A stretch of 64,000 nucleotides of DNA from Panonychus citri (Eukaryota > Arthropoda > Arachnida > Trombidiformes > Tetranychidae), in assembly GCF_014898815.1 (NCBI RefSeq), contig NW_026515521.1, forward strand, positions 62,001 to 126,000, in the 5' to 3' direction. Below the pieces are notes generated by a model. It saw only the letters and a program-made list of their open reading frames with translations, made no database searches and was not told where the DNA came from. Position 1 is the stretch's first letter. Each line of letters opens with the position of its first letter. Shown in pieces: positions 55,318 through 64,000 of this stretch. The translations under genes were made by a program, and so were the position numbers.

Positions 55318-58300
55318 AACAACAAAAACGGAAACAGAAACTATTACTTTGAACATTATCGAGCAAAAATATCGAGTGAAAAAAAAGATCTCGAATCGAA
55401 AATGTAACAACAGAAAAAAATATTGGCAACATTGAATTAACATGGAAGAAAAATAGATTTTCCTTGAATTTTTTTCTTCTCTTTCACTTTCATCTTCTCA
55501 TGTTACTCTTGCAGATTTTTCACCATCATCATGTTGCTCAGAGAGAGATTTGCTTTTTCTTTATCTTTCTCATCCTCTTCCATTATCATCATGATAAACA
55601 TGATGAAATTGGTGTGACGAAGAAAAAAATCTCAATTCTGAAGATGATGAAAAAAAAATGTTTCCATGATAAAAAAAAGTTGATATTGATAAAAATGATT
55701 AAATTCATGATACAAGTTGTCAATATATTAATAGATTGAAGTTTTTTTTCTTCATCATCACAATGAACTTAGCAACATGATTCAGTTGAAATACAGGAAA
55801 TATGAATGATATCAAATGTATTTGATTAGCAATATGATTTCATGATATTAATAACATTTAGTTTTACTCATCACCGTTGATAAAATAATCTATATGCTTA
55901 ATATTAAATGAACTTGAATTCAAGAGTCACAATAATGATAATGATAATATTACTCTTATTATCCTCATTTGCATTGTTATTATTTTATCTTCATCTTCAT
56001 CTTAAACACAAAACTCTTCTTATGGCAAGGGTCAGAAAACTGAAGAGATGATGATTGATGCGGTTCCTTCATCAGCCATTGAAGTCCTTCTAGTGATGAT
56101 GAAGATGAAGATGAAGATGATGATGAAACAATAAAGCAACGATGATTATAATGATAATTAGGGTTTCTGGTTCCTTGCTTGATTGATAATCTGATTAAGT
56201 TTAGGGTTTAATGTCTAGTCTTCCAACTACTAATAAACTATTGGCTTTTCTTGCACTTTCTCCATCAACATCTCATCTTCTCTCTCTCTCTCTCCCTTCC
56301 TCCCTCTCCCACTCTCTATTTCAATCACTGTCCAAGAAAACTGTTTCATCTCTTATTTATTTCCTTGATTAACCTTTAACCTTATCCCTTCAGGCTAATT
56401 GTTATATCCAACAAGATGATTGTTTGATATAACTGATTGATTAACCAGAAAACAAAATAAATGCTTGACTCAATCTCTGCGATTACTTTTGCTTTCAGTT
56501 TATTCAATTCAATTGATTACTTTATTTGAAACGATTATTATTTGATTTTATTAATTTAATAATAATGAAGGTGATGATTAGCTAACAATTGATCTCATAT
56601 ATTAAATATTACTTGATAAAAGTAATTATTATGAATGGTTTAAGGTAATATAAGACTGTAAGTTGGTATTATTTGAATATAATAACAACCAGAAAGTTAT
56701 GTTAACTTGATTAACAATTCAATTAGGTTATTATCAACATGGATCTATCGTTAACCATCATAAATAATCATCAATATCGTGATAGTTATTACACCAAAAA
56801 TTGAGCATAAACATGATGATTATATTCACTTAAGTGAAAGTGGTCTTTACCCTGAAGATGATATGATGATGATCATCTCGAGAAGATTCTGAAAATGATG
56901 AGGATGAAAATCACAAGATGTTTCACTCTACTTGATCTTGATCATCTTTCTCATCTATCCAACTCTAATTTCTCTCTCACGTGCTCAGGTTTATCTTCAT
57001 CATCTTCATTATATTTCTTGTTATATAATGATATATATACCTCAGAATTTTTATCCTTTTATTTTTATTCCTCATGTTTCCCTAATGGATCATCTTGATT
57101 CTAGTCTTCTATCATTATTATTTCCATGTATTCATTTTTCGTCTCTTGTTTATCTTTCAATCTTTTCATGTTATCATGGTGACACTTCTATAAGGTGGAC
57201 TTGTTTACGTAAGAAAAATAGATTAACCGTTATATATGTTTGTCCTTCAAAAATTAGAGTTTGCTTGTAACATCGGAAACGGAAAAAGGTATGATGAGGA
57301 TAATGACAGTTTTGATAATGATTATGAAGGAGAGAGAGTATGAAAAGTAATTGGATAAACAAAAATGAGTAATAACAGCAAATTGAATGTTACCCAAACA
57401 TGACAGATTGATGATTAATTATCATTCGTAATCATATTAGCAATTAATAATATTACATTCTCAACGTGAATTGATCATGAAAACATATAACATGGTGCAT
57501 TGGGACTATGATGTTGACTTCAAATTACACTTTAGTACAAATAAAGCTGAAATTAAACACTAATTAGCAATTAAAACTTTACCTTTTTGAAATTGATTAG
57601 ATGACAAAATCAAAGAAAACAGAAACACTGAATCAAATATCAAATTCTGGTAATCGTATCAATAACAATAAGAATTTGGTTTTTCCATGTTATTTGATTC
57701 TCTCTCTCTCTCTCTAACTTATTCTTCCTGGAATCATCATCATCTATCAGAATTGATCAATTGTATTCCATTGAAAATAATGAACATTTTTATCTTTCTT
57801 ATTGTTCAATTTTGATCGATGATAATAATACTTTAAGCTTTGATATTCTCATACGTTTCAATATGATGATGATTCGGATGATGATTTAAATTGCTATAAA
57901 AATCCAATCCATTATAAAATTGAACTGATCAGATAATGATGATAAAATGCTAATCAATACCTATCAGCAATTTGATATCATCTGAAATTACTTGAAATAA
58001 AAAAACAGTTCCAACGGAAAGTAAACCCCTAGAATTGTCAATAACAATTCTCAAATAACAGAGCTTAAAATTGATTCAAAGAAATGATCATTAACAGAAT
58101 TACCGTTTTAAAATGATCATCTGATTTAACAGAAATCAACTCAAAACCATTATCATTAGATTCAGACTAAATCCTGGTACTGAACAAAAAAAAAATGAAT
58201 TGAAATTCAAAATGAAAACAATTTGGCTCATATAATAAACTAAATGGTTGGATTTTGATAATGTTGAAAAAGATGATGATTCTCATTCTATGATTGTTGA

Positions 58301-61300
58301 TATGTTCACAGAAAAGACACCAAGCTCAGGCCAGCAAGTTGCTCATGATAAATATTCAACTTATTTAGAAAACAATACCATGTATTATGTAATTTGTATC
58401 ATGTTTATTGACCATTTTATTAGTAAATTATACAAGTTTGTTTTTCGATTTCTTTTTAGTCACATGTATCAGAACTTTATTGTATCTTGTCCAATGTTAA
58501 AGTTAAATTTCCATTTACAAACACAGTCTGTTCTCTGAGTATAATCCATAGATATCATTGGAATCTTTAAGATGATTTCCTTATGCTTCGAACTGGAATC
58601 TCCATCTCATTTGGTCATTTTATCTTCATCTCTTCCGTGAATCTTATCTTTTCCCCCCTCAAGTTGAAGATGAAGATGATGATGATGACGATGATTAGAG
58701 TAAAGTGTATACACTTTGCTTTTATTCATGTTGAATCTCGATTTTTTTATTTTACTTCTTTTTCCTTTTGAATCTTGTTCATTCATCCTTGAAACTTTTC
58801 AACATTTACCTTGGTTGACTGAAGCATCATCTAGACTTCATCATCGTCATTTTTGTCATCATCATCTTCATCATTCATTCAGTATATAAAACCAACTTCA
58901 TCTTAATTCAGAGCAGGTATCCTCATCTTCACATTCAAAAATAAATATCAAGACAACAACAGAGGAAGAAAAGATAATCCTGATAAAAGAAAGATATATG
59001 ATAAAAGAGAAGTGAAAAAAAATCGAAAAGTTCGTACTTGCAGAATATTATTAACATTCGAGTTCAATAGACATGAAAAAGAAGAATATTTCAGGGAAAA
59101 ATATCCGAATAGTTGAAACCACGAAAAAGACCAAAGTTTATCGAGCTTTCGTTCAATAACTTTAAAGTCCGTTCGATCTTAAATCCGTAATTATCATGGA
59201 AAAACATTGAGTAAAACTTAGAATTGAAAATATTTTTCTTTCTCCAATTTCAATCAATAGTATCATGAGAGTATATAAACTGAATATCGAGTTGAATTTC
59301 CTACCCCACCCAATGAACAAACTAACTTTCATGTATTAATAACAAGAATTCATTTATTATCATCATTAAAATTTATCTTACAATTTATACACATTAATTT
59401 AACTTTATTCATTAACTTGAACAATTTTCATCCCTCATTAACCATCAAATACACACACACACACAAAATAAACTAATCAACTTGTTACAATTAAATGTTA
59501 ATAGACAAAAAACTGTCTCTCCCTCTGTCATCAAAACCGAATTAGTTTAATTTATATAACTTGAAATACAATTGAATTAATATTGATACAGAATCCAGTT
59601 TAATTAACCATGTTCAGAATTAGAAAATGATTAACTTGACAATTAGATAAACACCTAATTGTATAGATGTAAATTGCTAGAAGCTCAAGATTATCAGTGA
59701 TTACAGATTAGGATTAGCTAATTGATTTGTAATCATTTCATCAAATCTACTGATCATGTGAATAGTTTTATGTTTGAAAAACGATATAAAAAATGTTATC
59801 AGAATAATGATAATTTAAAACATTATTTTTGATTAAATTTTCTCATCACTGATTAAAACTAATGAGATAAAATTGTTATTAACTTTAAATCTAAAAATGA
59901 TGTTGCTTTTTTTTTCATTCAACCAGATAAATTGAATCAAATTAATGATCAACATTAACATCACCATGATTACCTTAATTTATCCCGCAACCATGATGAT
60001 AATGATGATTATATAATGATAATAATAATACAATAAACATACATTGTATTAGGAAAATTTTTTAATTCACTTGATCAACAGTTTGATTAAAATTAATGAC
60101 ATAACAGTAAATTAGTTGATTGAAAAAACTGTGAGTAGGATTTAAGGTAGATAATACATTTACTTTGATGGTTCCTTGTTTATTGGATCGTTATTTCATC
60201 ATTATCTGTTATCCTATCATTAGAACTGCTATTATCATGATTCATATGAGAAGGTAAAAAATTTATCAATATCAAATTCTAGAAGAAAAGTTAATTAAAG
60301 GATGATCATGTTCACCATTTGATTAATCATGTTTATTCATTTGGTTATTGTATTATTATGATCATGTTAATATTAACCATAATTTAGACTTTGAATGAAA
60401 AAGTTCATGAGCTTATTGAAATTACTCATTGAAAGTATTGTGTTGATTCAGTAATCGTTTCATGAATTGGTTATGATTCTTTTTAATTAATTGTGATTGA
60501 ATATTTGATAGAATCTTATGTTTCTAATTTAATAGAATTAATAAAAATTGAATAGAGAATTAGAATATGAATAAAGTGGAATAAGAGAAAATTTCTTAAT
60601 TTTCCAATTCCATGAATATTGTGATTTTATTTTCGATTATAATTCATTTATTATAAATACTTTTCTCTAATTCTAATCCATTGTTATCCAATATTTGCAT
60701 GAATTTAATTTTAAAAAACTAAACGAAATTGCTAAGACTCAACATTATCTATTCATCTTGATGATAATGATATCATTTAAAATCTTAAATATCTGATTAA
60801 CTTTTTATATAAACAGAAAATTAAATTTTCAATATGAACTTGATTGTGATTAAAATGTAATTTCAAACCATTCAAATCTAAATCTATGAGCCTTTAAGAA
60901 TTGAATTTACCATGAGGTTCATCAACTCAGTTTATGGAACAATTTCTCTCTGTTTAGAACTTTTTTCTCTCTCGGTCTCTTCTTATTTCCATCCAGTCTG
61001 TTCATTCATCAAATTCTGAGAATACTATTAGAACCTAAAAAGTATACTAATGGTAAACCAGTATTTCCAAAAGTAAACCTTAATGATTGGTAGCTAATGG
61101 TTTATACTCGTGACATGGGATGTAAGAGATAAGATGATGAAAATGATGATGATAGAGAGAAGAGTAAGAGGAAGAAAAAAAAATTCGTATTGTTTATTAT
61201 TCTGAGAGTATACCTACAGATGAATGAATATGTTTAATACAGAATGAATATCCATCTCTGTGCATACGATTTCCTATCAATACATTATTATCAAAGATTT

Positions 61301-62512
61301 GCTATAATAGCAAGTAAACATTTTCCTCTGATCTTTTTTACAACACCAATAAAAATAATCAACAGAATTTCAAAATATCATCTGATTTTCACCATTAAAA
61401 TCACAGTTATCATTAAGTTTTCTGGGAAAATATTATTATCAATATATTTATCATTAGATATTTGTATACAATGAGCTCACATGAATTATCATGTTCAAAA
61501 GGATGAGTGAATTGATTGCATATTGATTTTCATTATCTGATTGCTCATTATTATCATGTTTACTTGATACTAAATGAATTGAGTCGGAAAATGAATTTGC
61601 TTTCATGAAACATTTTCCTTATAATTTCAAGTTCATTTGATGTGAATAAATTGTGAAATATGTATTGATACGAATGAGTTTTAATCATGATAACTTTTCC
61701 TTACAAGCTGATTCTCTATTAATAATATTCATACACTCAACTTTCTTGACCAACATGGTGATCATTAGTAACCAGATTTTCAACCAGAAGTATATATTAC
61801 TTTTCATGATATAACTGAATTATTATTACGATTCTGTTGCTATTTTCATCAATCATGCTTCATGGACGTTCACATTTATATCTCATGATGAACAAATGTC
61901 AGATTAAATGAAAACTCAGCTACTCATGGATTCCAACTGAAAACTGAGTTTTTTATCGCCCTGTTTGAACCAAACGATTTTTGAATTTTTAATGAATCAA
62001 TTCATAGATAAAACTGAATCATGTTGTCATAATTAATAGATTTTCTGTGAATAAAGTTCAGACATTTAAAACTTTAATTGCTTAAAACAAGTTGGTGACA
62101 AATTGTATGATTGCAAATTAATTATTCAGCCAACAACTCAAGTATCATAATAATTAAAATCTACAATCAACAAGTTTCACATTAGCTGATTGTTAATTTT
62201 TTGTAACAATCAATCATAATCAGTGTTTCTTTTGCAATTACTTGAATCATCATGATCCTTATTCATATGATATTATTTCAGATAAAGACTGAAATAATTG
62301 AGATAATTGTCTGAAATTTGTTAACTATAAAGATTTAATTTAATCCTCATATCTTCTTGAGATACATGATTAAACTACATAATGACCGTGATTAGTTTAA
62401 TTAGAAGATACAAAATTAATATTAATTTACTCAATTTGATGTACAAGTCAACAGAATACAGAACAACAATCAGTTGAAATAAATTAATTCTCTGTGAATG
62501 ATAATCATGAAT

Positions 62513-62535
62513 AGAGAGAGAGAGAGAGAGAGAGA
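62513..62535. repeat. (AG)n microsatellite
   Basis: About 11 to 12 AG units in TMTC intron 3. Confidence 0.95.
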
Positions 62536-64000
62536 TGGAAAAATTTTATTCCTCTATCATAATCCAATTAGTGATTACATAAAGTAATTAGAATAACTAA
62601 CAATTAGAACAATCATCAAACAATATTTGATGACAATTGGATAGTAACTTGAAATTCAACTAATTAACTTAATTAAAACGTTGAAAATAAACTGAGTTTA
62701 CCATTAACATTTTATTCACTGATTAGTTTATTTAATCAGAAATAATTTATCAAAGTGTTTACTTGATCAATTTTTTTACTTTAACATTTCCCAATTCAAC
62801 CTCAGTCAATTTACTTGATTAAAGGTAATTGTTAATTGTTTAATTAATTGCATTTGGTGAAGGTAAAAAAAAAACTAAATCTTGCAGAGTTCAGCATAGG
62901 AAAAGTAAACACTAAACTGAATTGGTAATCATAAAGATACATAACTGTTAATACAGTTGATTATTAATCCTCATAACTAAGGATTTAAATTGTTATCATC
63001 ATCATTATTTAACATGATGATTGAGTTAATTAATGGATTTAGGTTAAAGTAAACTGACAAATACTACGATTTCTGTAGTAATAATAATGACAGCTCATTA
63101 TTTGTTTATCAGATCAAAGATATGATTTAGCTTGAGATCAGCTGATTCAGCTAAACTCAGGAATTAGGGTGAATCATTTGTATTAATATCTCTGTCATTT
63201 TGATAATCATTGAGATCAACTTGTTAACCTAATCTTTCAAATCAATGAACTAATCATAGTTAATTGTGCACAGTGTTAACTTAATGGATTCAACTGATAT
63301 GAAATGTCTTTCATTTGATTGCTATTAGTTTACTTTTTGTTGATTCGATTGTTTATTTTTCCATCATTTTTATTTTGATGACGATTTTTGCTTTGTCAAG
63401 ATTGGATTTTCATTGAGTAGTTGGAGTTTTCCATCTTTCAATCTAATACTTGTATCGCACATACGATAATCATCCTAGTTGTTTATCATTTTTCAGAATG
63501 AAACTTATGCATTATGCAAGAATTATAATCTTAAAGTCACAAGAAAAAGGATGAAGATGATAAAAGATGATGAATATTGTTAAAGGATGAGAAATACATC
63601 AACAATGATAATGTCATATCTATTTGACAAACTTATTGAAGGATTAGAGTAAATTGATGTTGTTCTGTAATATTTTTCTCAATCAAATATCACATATATT
63701 CTGTAGATGTGAGAGAAAATATTGTTTGAGAACTTTTTTTCTTCTCTTTTTTATATTCCTACTCTGATTCTATCATGATTATTTTATAAATTTCTTTCAG
63801 TTTCGTCTACATCTCCTCCTACAACTATTGATATAAATGCTTTGCACTATCTTCACTGTCTTATCATCATCATTTCTAATATCATGCTCATCTTTTTTTC
63901 ATCATCTTCCTCATTGTATACATCTTGAAGATGTATCAACTTTTAGGTTTCCTCTTTTTTTGTTCACAACTTGCCAAGAAATTTCATCTTCCAACTTGAT

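Larger units (their letters stand above)
52656..64000 (+). other. Start of TMTC intron 3 (at least 11.3 kb)
   Basis: AT-rich simple-sequence DNA with ATGATAATGATG words, a GAT run at 53496-53521, (GA)n at 55284-55311 and 62513-62535, and (AC)n at 59450-59465. Frames up to about 110 codons exist but consist of Lys/Glu/Met or Ser/Leu/Phe low complexity with no family resemblance. I find neither the next TMTC exon nor a nested gene. Confidence 0.6.

Noticed and set aside
56895..57270. Hydrophobic 112-codon frame resembling a membrane protein
   Set aside because: Ile/Leu/Phe/Ser content follows from T-rich TCAT/TTATC DNA; no conserved pattern, and the start is inside repetitive sequence.
1..64000. 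CRISPR arrays, tRNA or rRNA genes
   Set aside because: No spaced identical repeats, no B-box-like GGTTCGA with a foldable partner, and no conserved rRNA core words were noticed by eye; a tRNAscan/Infernal run would be decisive.

Overview
The window looks like a piece of an AT-rich arthropod nuclear genome. Genes are separated by kilobases of simple-sequence DNA, introns inside the compact genes are about 60-120 bp, and the proteins are ordinary animal families (MYRF, GCLM, TRMT5, RABL3, TMEM161, TMTC, animal-type fatty acid synthase). Small introns, clipped first exons and CAATTAA-type intergenic DNA would suit an acariform (spider-mite-like) genome. That is an impression, not a demonstrated assignment.

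Layout from left to right: (1) 1-647 minus, the 5' end of an animal-type fatty acid synthase gene, running out of the window. (2) 0.8-1.7 kb, a dispersed repeat in inverted copies and a 222-bp MITE-like element with 44-bp terminal inverted repeats and a TA duplication. (3) 2120-2697 plus, a two-exon eIF5A paralogue with an apparent signal peptide and Arg in place of the hypusine Lys. (4) 7473-18457 plus, a 12-exon MYRF gene of 1617 codons. (5) 19603-19947 plus, a small secreted Lys-Pro-Glu-repeat protein with a good TATA/Inr promoter. (6) 20098-21483 minus TRMT5, head to head with GCLM (21975-23086 plus), then RABL3 (23559-24467 plus), convergent with TMEM161 (24999-26996 minus). (7) From 31149 onward, the first three recognised coding exons of a TMTC-family gene spread over 21 kb, with the rest beyond the window.

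TMTC intron 2 contains a complete, very young Ty3/gypsy LTR retrotransposon (39409-51424, 12,016 bp, sense to the host gene). Its two 1176-bp LTRs read as identical and are flanked by an AGAT duplication. It carries gag, an intact protease-RT-RNaseH-integrase polyprotein, and a third large ORF. That third ORF encodes a RING finger, a TRAF/SIAH-type zinc finger and a domain that resembles REXO1-family DEDDh RNA exonucleases but has lost four of the five catalytic residues. A transposon carrying a captured, probably dead, RNA exonuclease fused to a ubiquitin-ligase-like module is the most novel thing here. The second is the non-hypusinatable, apparently secreted eIF5A.

Several single-base reading-frame breaks (two in gag, one at the end of pol, one in TMEM161) stand out against otherwise long clean frames. 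Most behave as if one base were missing, so consensus error has to be separated from real mutation. The host genes do not form a pathway. Shared elements are the divergent TRMT5/GCLM spacer and the convergent RABL3/TMEM161 tails. The remaining DNA is AT-rich and dominated by dinucleotide and trinucleotide microsatellites; no tRNA, rRNA or CRISPR array was recognised.
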